DNA from: Cycas panzhihuaensis
Taxonomy: Eukaryota; Cycadophyta
Assembly: GCA_023213395.1 (NCBI GenBank)
Contig: CM041465.1
Span: forward strand, 42,291,741 to 42,355,740
Length of the DNA: 64,000 bases
Reading direction: 5' to 3'
The notes beneath the pieces were generated by a model that was not told where the DNA came from, did not search any database, and saw only the letters and a list, made by a program, of their open reading frames with translations. Shown piece after piece: positions 20,848 to 32,150 of this stretch (positions are counted from its first letter, which is position 1; every line of letters starts with the position of its first letter). A program made the translations under genes and the position numbers.

Positions 20848-21899
20848 CTGATTTCCAATGCAAAGCAATTCTGCTGAGACTAATAATAGAAACCAAAAAC
20901 TGATGGAACAATGAAAACAATCATGCATTTTCACAAATTAAGACACAATGATCAAGGATCACTTAAACATAAGAGTGTCCTTGCCAAATACATGATCTTA
21001 ACTTTGGTCCTTCTTGTTGAAATACTTGCTTCCATGGCTCCAAAAAAAAGAAGAATTATTCTCATTGATCAAATAAAAGGCCAAAAAAATATGCCAAAAA
21101 AATACTTGACAATAAATCCAGTGAGTTGCTCTAATTTCATCATCACAATCCCCATGAATCACAATACATATAAGTAAAATTCAAACGTCAATTGAGTGAA
21201 CATGCCACTTAACACATACAAGCAGATAAATAATCATTAAGTCTGCCTCAAGGAACAACAAAACAAGGTGAAAAACAATAAAAATGATGGGCTGTCGGGC
21301 CAACAGCAAGCAAGACATATAAATAGCTGACTGGCCAGAGTGACATGACATCATGCTGTTTGAAGGGACATCAAGACACAGATGCAATTGCCGTGACCCA
21401 ATGGGAGTGCTTAGCATATTCTCTTTGGCAATGGGTGGCTCCCTCAGGTTGAGTTTGTCCCACCATCACTCACCTGATATCTATTGTCCTGTCAATAGAA
21501 TGGTGTTGGCAGTAAGGCTTCTCTATCTCATCAAACACCCAAAGCGAATTTTGAATGCCATGAAGGATGGGAAGGGTAAAATATGGATGAATAGGGAAGA
21601 GCTTCTGGTGTGCCATGGCTTTGCAGAGGATGAGGTCTTCTGCTCATGCTTTCAGACTCTCTCTTGGCAACTTCACTTGATGCTATTAGATGCACCCAAC
21701 TGATATAGCACATGGAAGTTTCGCAATGTTCCATAATGCTCATAAAGTATTAAGCCACCATTTCCGCCATCTCTTGACTATACCTGCAATTGAAAGAAGC
21801 ATGGCATAGCAATATTTTTTGTAGTTGAGATTGGCAAGGCAATACCAAAGGAAATTTCATTTTCTGTGTTTTCACAAAAAACAAATCATGCTTGTTATC
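20848..21899. other. Intron-like sequence, no gene recognised
   Basis: Begins with the acceptor of the 5'-most transporter exon (minus sense). Several ORFs of 60-116 codons occur on both strands but lack recognisable domains. The plus frame at 21353-21703 and its minus counterparts overlap each other and look random. It may include more of the LINE-like relic that becomes visible from about 21900. Confidence 0.45.
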
Positions 21900-22775
21900 A
21901 AAACCCACCATGAGGTGTAAATCAATATCCCAGCATGCAAGATATCCTGTGGTGCACAGGCCCAACTAAACCTAGAGAATGTGTGGGGTTCTGTAATATC
22001 ATGCACCAATCCCAATAGTTTCTAGCAAAAGGCCACCACCAGAAGGCATACATCATTGTCTTCCTGCAATTACAAGTGGAGCAGTCTCCAAGCATGCCAC
22101 CCTGTTTGGACAATCTTTAACTTGGTCACAGCCCATGGTGAATCAAATGACCAAAAGAGGAAAAATTTATTGAAAAAAGAAAAAAGAGGCTCAGCTGGGG
22201 CTTTCCAAACTATTTCGAACCTCTAAGTCCAGATGAAATTAAAGCACCAAACCTGCTACTGCAGTTAAGTTTAATGTTGGAATCAAATTTTGTAACACAA
22301 CAATCTGTAGACCAAAGAGTAATGTATTCTCCCAAAGCCTGTGGATCAATTCCAAACCCAGTGTTTCCACCATGTTTCCTGGGGATTAATCACCAACTTA
22401 GTTATTAGACTGTCTAGGAATAGGTCAAAGCCAGCTTCCAGTATAAACCTGTCAGCAGGTATCAAAAAGCTATCTCACGTCCATATTATAAAGCTCAGCC
22501 ATTAATTTAATCCCTTTCAAGCAGTCTTGAAGTGGACCCAGGGGACTTCCCAAGGCACTTTATCATTGATTAGCAGCATATGACAATGTCCAATGTAGTG
22601 ACCATCTTTTTATGAACTCATCGCCATACCAAGTATGAAAAGATTTGTGTTTGTGCCAAGCTTTCCAAATACTTTTGAAGATCATAATCAAACCACTTGA
22701 ATTTGTAAAACAGTGGTTACAACACTCTCGAATGGAAGACTTTCCCACACATTGTAACGTTCAAGTAGGCCCCCA
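21900..22775 (-). pseudogene. LINE-like relic (zf-RVT type end of pol)
   Basis: A minus-strand region in which scattered frames recall the zinc-binding C-terminal domain of plant non-LTR retrotransposons. About 22110-21990 reads CSTCNCRKTMMYAFWWWPFA followed by RNYWDWC, comparable to the C-x-x-C...H-x-F-x-x-CPFA...W pattern, with Cys and His partly lost. Around 22540 the frame reads KCLGKSPGSTSRLLE, a possible match to the stretch upstream of that domain. Many stops are present. Element H is inserted at 22781 (TSD ctaat), and the interrupted sequence continues at 30342-30608. Family assignment is tentative. Confidence 0.4.
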
Positions 22776-22780
22776 CTAAT

Positions 22781-23078
22781 TGAAAAGAGTGGATCTATCC
22801 CTCATCTCCATGCACTAAACACAAAGGCAAACATGGGAGCAAGAAAGACTTGAGAGAAAGAAAGTAGCTCTCACAAAATGGGGAGGTAAGAATAAATCTC
22901 CTCCATTAAGCTTTTACTTTTATATTGAGAGAGGGAGCATTAGAGTTAGGTGAAATGAAATTACATATAATGCACATGAAAGTGCATTTCACTTAAGTGA
23001 TCTAATTTAAAGTTCACTTAAGACCTTTTTTCGAAATAATCAACTAATGTAATGACCTTATGTCATTAACCCTTTTCA
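22781..23078 (-). repeat. 3' LTR of element H (298 bp)
   Basis: On the plus strand it runs from TGAAAAGAGTGGATC to CCCTTTTCA. It is preceded by the TSD ctaat and bordered on the inside by the PPT. Compared with the 5' LTR, eight C/T or A/G changes are visible and there are no indels. Confidence 0.95.
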
Positions 23079-23349
23079 ATCTCCCCCTAAATGGTAGAAG
23101 GTCATTTCATCATATTTTATTCTATCCTATGAGTTCTTCATTTGAGCCTCTTACAAAGCAAACTACTATGACACTTTTGTGGGAAACCGTCATGGGGAAG
23201 AAAACCCACAAATTTTCTAATCTACTAACTTGGCTCAGGCAGCTCTTTAAATGTAGCCAGATAGTCAATCAGTACAATGAATTTTGTAGCTAAAATCTAC
23301 TGAGTCTCCATATACCATTTGGTCATCCCCCATGCCCTTTCGGGTTTTC

Positions 23350-23500
23350 ACAGGTTCCGATTTTCAAAAATGATACAACCCTTATCCTTTCGCGCCCACA
23401 TGGGGATTTCACGAATGGGATAGAGCAGAGACTTACTCTTGTCCTTCCGCGCCCACAAGGGCTTTTCACGAATGAGACAGAGTATGATGGTCCTATTGTC
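23350..23500 (-). repeat. Short tandem repeats in the 3' UTR of element H
   Basis: About two and a half copies of a unit of about 60 bp containing tttcgcgcccaca and gggatttcacgaatggga. A minus-strand ORF over it translates to a repeated FVKSPCGR motif. A diverged version occurs at the same place in element K (about 43420-43520), so it is an old family trait. Confidence 0.7.
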
Positions 23501-23557
23501 ATCTCCTTCAATCAGTCAGATATGGAGGCCCTAAGGCCGAGTTGCTTTCAGAACTGT

Positions 23558-26500
23558 TCAAACTTCACCCTCTTCAGTGGTTTGGTGAAGATATCGGCCA
23601 CTTGATCTGCTAGGGCAAGATTCAGCTTGAATTGTGCCATCATGAACTAGTTCTCTAATCCTATGGACTTTTGTACTTATATGTTTGGTACGATCATGAA
23701 ATACATGATTTTTAGCCATCTGGATTGTAGATTGATTATCTACATGTAAGCTAGTAGAACTTGTTTGAGTGGCATTTAATGTATTCAACAATTTTCTAAG
23801 CCATATCACCTCCTTGCTTGTCTCAGAAGCAGCAATGTACTCAGCTTCAGCAGTTGAGTCTGCAACTATCTTTTGCCGTCTGGATCTCCATGATATTGGT
23901 GCTGTTCCAAGAAATGTTACGTACCCAGACGTAGATCTTCCTGTGTCTTTATCTCCAGCAAAGTCTGAGTCTGTGTATGCATAAAGTTTAAATTCTGCAT
24001 TGGGTTCATACAATAGACCATATTTGCTAGTCGTCTTTAGGTACCTCAACACTGTGACAGCTTGCCAATGATTCTCGCTTAGGATTTGTTATGAATCTTG
24101 CAAGAATGCCGACAGAGTGTGCAATATCCGCCTTGTGTTGGTAGTATAGATGAGACTACCTACAAGTTGCCTCAGAGTGTTAAGGCCCGCCTCCCTATTG
24201 TCACCATCAACTGAGAGTTTAATATTAGGCTCCATAGGTGTATCCACTGGTCGAGCACCTTCCAACTGAAACTTTGTCAGAAGATCCTTGATATATTTTT
24301 CTTGGGAGAGAAAGATTTTGCCATCCTTTTGAGTTACTTCAATTCCCAAGTAATATTTCATCAACCTGAGGTCAGACAATTCAAAAGTTTTAGCAAGGTC
24401 CTTCTTCAGCTGGCTGATTACCTGTTCACTATTCCCCGTTATGAGCATGTCATCCACAAAGATTAAGAGGTAAGTGACTTTATCATTTTATGCTTGATGA
24501 ATAATGTTGCATCAATATCTTGATAGTCACAAACCTCATATCCAAGTTGTCTCATTCTTTCAGACAACTTGGTAAACCAAGCATGAGGGGCTTGCTTTAG
24601 GCCGTACAAGGACTTTTTGAGCCTGCAAACTTTATGCTCCTGACCGTCAATCCCGTATCCTTCTGCTGAGCCATGTAAATTTCTTCTTTAAGGTCCCCAT
24701 TGAGAAATGCGGTCTTAACATCGAGTTGGTGGATTTTCCAACCCTATTGAGCAGCCAAGGCTATAAGAGTTCTGATTGTAGGCCACTTGGTTGTAGGAGC
24801 AAAGATTTCAGTGTAGTCAATGCCTTCCCTTTGCGTGAATCCTTTTGCTACCAACCTCGCCCTGTGTTTTTCTAGGGTGCCATCTGATCTATACTTGTTT
24901 TTGAACACCCATTTATTTTGAACTACCTTTCTTCCAAGTGGTAGATCAACAAGCTCCCATATACCGTTCTTAATAAGAGATTGATACTCTTCGTTCATGG
25001 CATTTCTCCAAGCTACATGCTTAACAGCTTCTTGGTACGTTAGGGGCTCTTCATTAAGAGCAAGATGCGCTCACTGGTTCAAGCTCAACGGAAAGTGATT
25101 CATGCATCCTTGCTCTATGGGCATTTCTAGTGCCAGTTTTGCCTACCTCATCTGGTCGCATGTCCTTGTGTAGATGGTAGGCTTCACGAAAACCTCGAGT
25201 TGGGAATGAGGTTTTCATTTCCACAACCTCTTGATCTTCGTTTTAATCTTGAAAAGGATCATGTGAAATATTTGATACGGAGGAAGTTGACGATGCCAGA
25301 GAAGATGGGCCAGCCACAGATGTTGGAGAAGATGATCCCTCTGCAATGGCTTTGCCTTTGTCAACTTGGTTGTTCACAAATGATGGTGTTGGATGTGTAC
25401 ACATTGGCTTGGAGTCACAGCTTGTATCCTCCGAGGCTCTATTGTCAGATTCCAAGATTTTGAGCAACTGTTCAGCATCTCCACCCCTAAATTTTGGAAT
25501 CTGGACATCAAATTCAATGGCATCATTAAATCGATATGAAGGCATCTTGGAGTCAAGTCTGAGTAATTGATCTTCAGTCTCTACAAAGATAACATCTCTA
25601 GTGATGATGATTTTGCGCTGTGAAGGTATGAAAACCTTGTATCCCTTTTTGTCCATAGGGTATCCGACAAAGTTGCCTTTGGTGGCTCTATCTTGGAGCT
25701 TATTTCTATGTTCCTCCAGAATATGAGCATAACAAGTAGAGCCAAAAATTCTGAAGTGAGAGATAGAGGGGGTTTGTCCATACCACATTTCATGTGGAGA
25801 CGGGCCGAGCTTGGAGGGACTAACAGTGTTGATGCAATACACAGCAGTCCAGGTAGCCTCAACCCAAAGATACATAGGGACATTCTTATATACCAGCATA
25901 GCAGGAGCCATATTCATGATGGTCCTGTTCATGCGCTCGGTAACTCCATTTTGCTGGGGTGTACCTGCAATAGTGGTCTAATGTTTGATTCCATGTTGAC
26001 GTAGGTATGATTCAAGCTCATTGGATGTGTACTCGCCACCATTGTCAGTCCTGAGTATTTTGATCTTAAATCCATATTTATTTTCCACGCGGGCCTTGAA
26101 AGCTTGAAACATAGAAAAAGCTTCATCTTTCTTTGCAAGAAAAGCAACCCATACTTTCTTGGTAAAATCGTCAATGAAAGTAATATAGTACCACTTATGT
26201 TTGAGAGAAGGGATGGGGATAGGACCGCATATATCTGAGTGTACAAGCTGCAAAGGTTGGCTAGATTTCCACTGACTACGAGGAAAGGGTTATCTTTGAG
26301 ATTTAGCAATAATACATGCTTCACATTTAAAGGGCTTAGAGGGGAACTTAGGCAAACCAGGAAGAGTGTCTTGTAGTTCTCTTAAACGATCAATTTTGAT
26401 ATGGCCCATACGAACATGCCATAGAGCTGCTTGGGACAACTTTTGAGGAGTCAAGGTTGTGGTAAAAGCAAATTCATCATCAACATAGTTGGCTTCAGAC

Positions 26501-26640
26501 GATGGTGAGCCAGTTAGGCGAAAAAGTGTGCCATCAAGAATTCTGATCATAACCACAGCATTTGAAGGAGGGTGAATGACACAGAGAGTTTGATTGTTTG
26601 CAGTTACACTCAGATCAAATCCACGAGAGACAAGGGTGGA
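23558..26640 (-). pseudogene. Copia pol of element H: integrase, RT, RNase H
   Basis: Pre-integrase domain at 26556-26290 (LWHVRMGHIKIDRL...CEACIIAK). Integrase core at 26253-25900 (VHSDICGP, FIDDFTKKVW, DNGGEY, then PQQNGVTERMNRT). Integrase C-terminal block to 25243 (FRIFGSTCYAHI, IITRDVIFVE). RT at about 25060-24090, with LARLVAKGFTQ-type and QLDVKTAFLNGD blocks, FVDDMLITGN near 24457, and FELSDLRLMKYYLGIEVTQ. RNase H at 24052-23558 (DSDFAGDKDTGRSTSG, ADSTAEAEYIAASE, VDNQSTIQMAKN). Breaks are in-frame stops near 26654, 26290, 25978, 25243 and 24744 plus a few frameshifts (about 25070, 24650, 24480, 24080). It is probably inactive but only lightly decayed. Confidence 0.92.
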
Positions 26641-26655
26641 CAGGGAGAGCAGATT

Positions 26656-28029
26656 CTACTTCAGAGCAGGAATATATAAAACATCAACAAGTGTAAAATC
26701 TGGAAGGCCTGGGAGTTGAGATGATTTGTCAGCCATGTGTACAACACCACGAACTTTAGAGTCAAAATCTTGAAAGAACTGGCGATGACACGTCATGTGT
26801 TGTGTTGCTCCAGTATCCATGATCCATGATGAAGTATTTGAGGTAGCACTATTTGCAACTCCAAGTGGTGAAGGCAAAAGTGAATAAGCATAGCCACAAT
26901 GAGCCTCAATATACTTAGTGGATCTATCAACAACATTTGATGAAGTGGTCCCAATTCTTTGAAGGTGTGCATGAGCAAATTGTGTTCCACCAAAAGCATC
27001 TTCAAAAAAAGTATTATCAACATTATGTGCACCATGGTGTTGTTGATAACTTGGTAGTTTATTGGTGGCAGTTCTGCAATTTTTGGCATAATGTCCTTTT
27101 CTATTACACCTTTGGCACACGATTGTTTGATTTCCAGTCCAAGTATTATACCGGGTTGGATTGTCTCCGACATCGGATCTAGGTCCAGGTTGATTATTTT
27201 GGCCTTGGCCTTGAGACTGTTTTTGTTGGAATTGAGGAGCCTGTTGTCTAAGAGGACGTTGTCCTTGTTGTCTACCTCTTCCTCTTCCACGGGAATTACC
27301 ACCTCTACGAGAGTATTGACCTTGATCTTTGGTGTAACAAATATCTTCTTCCACTTCAAAAGCAGCATCAACTGGATTTGATGCAGTGTCAAAGTTGGTA
27401 TCAAAGGTCTTATCAAATTCAATGAACTTATCAGCAAGATCCTCAAAGTTTAGGGTCTTCAAAGTGCCACTAGATTGAAGACTTCCCAATAGATTTTTAT
27501 AATCTGGGATATGGAGACATGACTGAATCAAGAAAGCCCATGTAATGCATTGAGTTTTAAAATCTTTATCAATGGCTTGCTTGATTGGACGAAGGAGATT
27601 GATTGTCTCACTTGCATGTCCTTTCTGCATTTTCAATTTGTTCATCTTCAGCACTAAGTGAACAAATTTTAAGTCTGATTTAGTGTCAAAGTTCTTCTTA
27701 AGAACTTCAAGAACTTTCCATGATGTATCATGTACAACTTCATCAATGAGATCATGCAGGGAATAATCAATGACAAGCAGTATCCCTGAACGGATTTTAT
27801 CATCATCAAGTTCCCATTGGCGTTTAGCTGTAGCTTCAGTGGGAGCAGTTGGAGCACCTCCTGTTGAAGCAGTTGTGGTAGTTGTAGTTGCAACAGGTGG
27901 TGTAGGTTGTAAGTGATCTCTCCATAGACCTTCATACTTTGCAACATTTCTGACACCAGTGAACCACATGTCCCAATTTTCTTTCCCTTTTCAAATGTAG
28001 TTCACATTTTACTTGAACTGTGAAGACAT
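26656..28029 (-). pseudogene. Copia gag and protease of element H
   Basis: Start ATG at 28029 by comparison with element K, giving MSSQFK; codon 7 is a stop here where K has Gln, and a second stop follows within six codons. From 27969 a 437-codon frame is open. It contains the gag domain (residues about 1-200), an Arg/Gly/Gln-rich linker, a CCHC zinc knuckle CQRCNRKGHYAKNC (about 27120-27078) and the aspartic protease motif IMDTGATQHMT (about 26828-26796). It ends at a stop near 26656, after which the same protein continues in pol. The particle protein and the protease that processes the polyprotein are therefore recognisable, but translation could not start normally. Confidence 0.9.
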
Positions 28030-28191
28030 GGTGTATTTTAGAAGGGAAGAAATGAACAAGGGACTATAAAAGTGATGGCAATAAACGACCAATTACTATT
28101 TACAAATGGGAAATGTAATGAAGTAATGTAGCAGAAGGAAGAAGAAGTGAAAATGGTTGCTCAAAGATGAAGGGAGCAACTTAGAGAAAAG

Positions 28192-28322
28192 TCACCAACA
28201 CTTGTGACAAATATTAACCTGACGCAGCAGGAATATGAGAAGCACTATGATAAAAATTGGCCACTAACACTTGTGGCAAATATTAACCTAACGCAGCAGG
28301 AATATGAGAAGCACTATGATTG
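28192..28322 (-). repeat. Two direct repeats of about 70 bp in the element H leader
   Basis: Copies of aacacttgtg(a/g)caaatatt ... cagcaggaatatgagaagca lie side by side just upstream of gag. A looser version is at about 48280-48400 in element K. Confidence 0.8.
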
Positions 28323-29159
28323 TGCTTACAATATGGATCACTTTTTACAAATAAGTAAGTGATCAATATACAAGATTGTAGGCCAATGTAGAAGCTGACA
28401 TCATTGGGTTTACACAACTTGAAACTCAAAGGTAGGATGTGTAATCAACCCAATAACCTCAAACTTGTGTCCAACATGTAGTTGAGGTTGTTGAAGGGAT
28501 GCCTAGGCTTCTAGTAGAATTAAGTTGGCCTTCACCCGCGATACCCGCAATTGTGCTTGGTGATGAAATCCAAGTCACAACGGAGCCCAGGTACTCCCAA
28601 TCCTCACCTAGTTCACCAATTAGCAATTATATACCTCCTCTAAAGAGTGGTACGTGCATACCCATGGCTATGACGGATATTGGATTGGGTATACTTTAAT
28701 CTTGTATTAAAGTTTCAGTTTTCCTGATTGGTTATCAGGATGATCCCTGATTGAGGCACGATGGTATCGCTAACCAAACCTCACCAATATTCTGGTTTAG
28801 TCCAGTCCCAACTTGAAACCCACACCTCCTTTATGGCACGACATTCTGCCAACCAAGGTATCTCAACCTTGGCGAGTGTGTGAACAGGTACAAGATGGCG
28901 GAAAATAGCGTACGTGATGCGTTCCTTTTAGGAAGAGTGAAAAGATTATCGAATTGCATCAAACGTACATTTAACTGAAAATAGAATGCTTGCTTGGAGT
29001 GCTTGCTTGAAGTGTCTTTAGAGTGTTGAAATGCAATGTTAATAAGTAAGTGAGAACACCGGATATTGCTCTGATCCAGGTGTTTTTTCTCACTTTTCCA
29101 AAGGATTTTAAGCCTTATAAAAAGAAGGAAGAAATTTTCTTCTCTTTTTTTTTTTTTTT

Positions 29160-29520
29160 TGTTAATACAAAAAAACATAGTCTTCACTAAATCAGCAATA
29201 ACTTTCTCCCACAATGTCAAAATGGAGTGCCGGTTTTTGTGCTACAAACTAGACTCAGAGCTTCATCTTCAGGAAGTGGAATTAGGTCTAAATGTGTTCT
29301 GGAAAGTTTTTGACAACCCCGCAAAGTTAGGAAATTATATTTTTCCAAAATTCTTACTAAAAATAATTGTTGTTCACTAAAACAGCAATAACTTCCTCAT
29401 GCAACATCCAAATTAGGTGCCGGTTTTTGTGCTGGAAAGTAGACTCAGAGCCTCATCTTTGACAATTGGAATCACTTCAATTGGAGCTCTGTAGAAGATT
29501 TTGCAGACCTGTGAAGTTTA
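29160..29520 (-). repeat. Two direct repeats of about 210 bp in the element H leader
   Basis: The sequence with cactaaatcagcaataactt and gtgccggtttttgtgct appears at about 29175-29260 and again at about 29370-29455, each followed by a tagactcagagc block. A poly-T run of about 20 bases lies just before the first copy. Confidence 0.8.
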
Positions 29521-30038
29521 GCAATCAAATTGTATTTCTGCAAAAATTTCAGCTTGCTAATATCTCATTAACACATAATACCATATGAAATTGCCATCAT
29601 TTTTTGATCACCAGGATCCCAATATGGGCAAGGTGAGAGCATACAATGATGGATATTTTAAATGGCTCAAAATTCTTTAAAAAAAATGGATAAAACCTCC
29701 CCTTACAATCATTCTTCTAAATGCTGAAAAACTTTCGGTAGCATTTCCCCTTGTTAAATGGACAAAAAAGGGAAAAGAAAAAGAAGAATGAGATAGCATG
29801 AATGGCCAGCAAAGGATCGGAATCCTTGGACCTTACAACTCCTTGTATTATGCTTCCAAACCTGCAAAAGAGAAAGGAAAAGCAAACAATACAAAATATG
29901 CTATCATAATAACTTGAAAATATTTCTAAATTCACTTTAACAATCTCCTTCACCACATGGATTGTGGGAGAGAAGGAAGTGATGGCTCCATTGCAAGTGC
30001 AAGCGAGGAATATGAAGGAAGCAAGCTCTGATACCACA

Positions 30039-30336
30039 TGAAAAGAGTGGATCTATCCTTCATCTCCATGCACTAAACACAAAGGCAAACACGGGAGCAA
30101 GAGAGACTTGAGAGAAAGAAAGTAGCTCTCACAAAATGGAGAGGTAAGAATGAATCTCCTCCATTGAGCTTTTACTTTTATATTGAGAGAGGGAGCATTA
30201 GAGTTAGGTGAAATGAAATTACACATAATGCACATGAAAGTGCATTTCACTTAAGTGATCTAATTTAAAGTTCACTTAAGACCCTTTTTCGAAATAATCA
30301 ACTAATGTAATGACCTTATGTCATTAACCCTTTTCA
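30039..30336 (-). repeat. 5' LTR of element H (298 bp)
   Basis: Minus-strand LTR with its PBS (ctctgatacca on the plus strand, to 30036) separated by two bases. TSD ctaat follows at 30337-30341. Confidence 0.95.
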
Positions 30337-30341
30337 CTAAT

Positions 30342-30608
30342 GCTACATCTAATTAGAAGCTTTGAAAGTTCCTCGCCTTGTGGTGCTCTTATAATCAATT
30401 TTGGGTAGACGGTTGTGGCTTGTTTCTTAGTATCCATAATAACCCTACCACCTTGGTCTTTGGGTAGACAGGTTTCCCCATTTACTCCATAATAGCCTTT
30501 AGAGCCTTCATTAAAGGACTATTGGATGGTTCTAAGAAACTTAGTTAGCTTATAATATGCTACCTGAGAAAGAAGCCAATAGGAGTAATAGACATGTGAA
30601 GAAGCTGA
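30342..30608 (-). pseudogene. Continuation of the LINE-like relic between H and I
   Basis: 267 bp of non-LTR-type sequence that was joined to 22775 before H inserted. Minus-strand frames read MGKPVYPKTKVVGLLW and NKPQPST but are broken. The right edge is the TSD gctga of element I. Confidence 0.35.
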
Positions 30609-31150
30609 TGTTAAACCTCATGGTTTACCTTATGTTTATAATGTTAAGCTAATGTATTTTCTATTCTTGTATTATGTGTGCACTTTTGCACTTTTGTACT
30701 TTAGGTGTAACTTTATCACTTAAGTGATAAAGTACACACCCACTTTATGTCTAGTGACATAACGTTGTAACTTAAGGGTCAAATGACCCCCTTGCACTTT
30801 TGCTCACATGAGCTCCCAATGGACACTTGTCCTACATGCAAGCATGCATTACATGATTGACACTTGTCAATCATGCAATAGCCTTTGGCCTCTCATCTTC
30901 TTCTATTTAAAGAGGCCTCTCCTCATTGTTGCTAAACTTGAGAGGAGGAGCTCATTGTTATTCTGTCAGTTTGCTAATCAAGCTGAAGCATTCTTTGGTG
31001 GTTGGACTAATTCCAACCCCCCATTTCTGGTATCTTGATCTTGATCCTATTTCTCTTTGTGTTCTTTATGTTTTATGCTTCATGCATTTGTGGTATTGTG
31101 CTTTTACTTATGATCTTGGGACTAATGTGGCCTAATGCCCATTTTTCACA
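30609..31150 (+). repeat. 5' LTR of element I (542 bp)
   Basis: TGTTAAACC...TTTTTCACA. A perfect 24-bp palindrome centred on cacttaagtg spans 30710-30733; the 3' LTR has lost one of its central bases. TATA-like ctatttaaag is at about 30903-30912. Related LTRs are found in L, J and O. Confidence 0.95.
30904..30911 (+). promoter_or_regulatory. TATA-like box in the element I LTR
   Basis: tatttaaa sits two thirds of the way through the LTR, in the position expected for its promoter, followed by the conserved agaggcctctc. The L LTR has tatatagag at the same place on its own strand. Confidence 0.5.
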
Positions 31151-31379
31151 TTTGGTATCAGAGCTGAAAGGTTTATGAACTTAGTTTTGTTTAAGCACTG
31201 TTAGTTTATTATCTCTCGCTATCCGTTTGAAATCTATGCACTGGACTATCCTCTGTCCCTGCACTTGAAGAAGCCCATTTCTGTGCATTTCTGGACCTGC
31301 ATGCAAGGTCTGTTCAACCATTTCTGAAGAGGATTCAAGGAGCCCAGTCGGAAGACACAACCCAATCGCCTCAGCCTAG

Positions 31380-32150
31380 TCGCCTAACTGGCCCAATCGA
31401 TTCAAGATCGGCCCACCAACTCAAGATCGCTCACTTTAGGTGCCACCTAGCGGTGCCAACTCAAGATCGCTCATTTCAAGCACACAAGAAGACTCTCTCT
31501 CGCTAAGCGAACTTTGCCCAACAAGAATTGCCAACTCAAGAGTCGTCCAATCATCGACAGACATGTCATCGCCATTGTCACCGCCCTCTCAAGAAGCCCG
31601 TTAACACATTGTCGAGTCATCATCACAAAGGTTCAACAAGCATCGCCAACTCAAGAGTGCCACATCATCACAAGCAAGTCAAGATCGCCAACTCCAGAGT
31701 GCCACATCAATCGCCGCGTTTCTCTCACCGCTACCGCCATCACCGAGTCAAGACATACCAACTCTCTCACCGCCACCAAGAAGTGGACAATCTTCAAACC
31801 GCCAAATTGCCATCAGACAACTCACCTCATTCTTGAGTAAGCACACCAAGCATCAAATCGCTACAAGCAAGATATCGTCAAAGATTACATCGCCAACTCA
31901 AGATTGAGAAAATCAGCCTTCAAACTACCAAAGATCACCGTCTAATCGCCAGGGATGCCTTTCAACCGCTAGTCACCATCGCCTAGTCAAGAACAGCGAT
32001 TGCCCAACAAGATTCAAATCATTGCCAAGTCACAGACAATGCCCAACAAGATTTCATCGCTTAGTCGACAAATGCCCAACAAGATTCAACTCATCGCCAA
32101 GTCACAGACAAATACCCAACAAGATTCAAGATATACCAAATCCATCGCCT
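31380..32150 (+). repeat. Leader repeat field of element I
   Basis: Interspersed copies of tcgccaactcaaga (about 31397, 31457, 31530, 31645, 31687, 31887) and then four regular copies of tgcccaacaagattcaa (about 32003, 32040, 32077, 32115) spaced 37-38 bp. The region is C- and A-rich and nearly free of long T runs. Overlapping ORFs of about 100 codons exist in two frames but are repeat translations. It lies between PBS and gag, in the same slot as the G/C-rich array of element L. Confidence 0.85.

Larger units (their letters stand above)
22781..30336 (-). mobile_element. Complete Copia element H
   Basis: A 7556-bp minus-strand element. Its two 298-bp LTRs (22781-23078 and 30039-30336) differ at eight positions, all transitions (about 2.7%). 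The TSD ctaat is exact (22776-22780 and 30337-30341). The PBS TGGTATCAGAGC is at 30036-30025 (minus) after a 2-base spacer, and the PPT (tttagggggagat) sits just inside the 3' LTR. Internal order: long leader (28030-30016), gag and protease (28029-26656), integrase, RT and RNase H (26640-23558), then a 3' untranslated part of about 480 bp. Open reading is broken mainly by in-frame stops. The same family as element K. Confidence 0.95.

Noticed and set aside
24089-27446. Many ORFs antisense to, or in other frames of, element H gag-pol
   Set aside because: They are shadows of the gag-pol frame; none has independent features.
31514-31840. Two overlapping ORFs of about 100 codons in the element I leader
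   Set aside because: Translations of the leader repeats; starts and lengths are not shared by related leaders.
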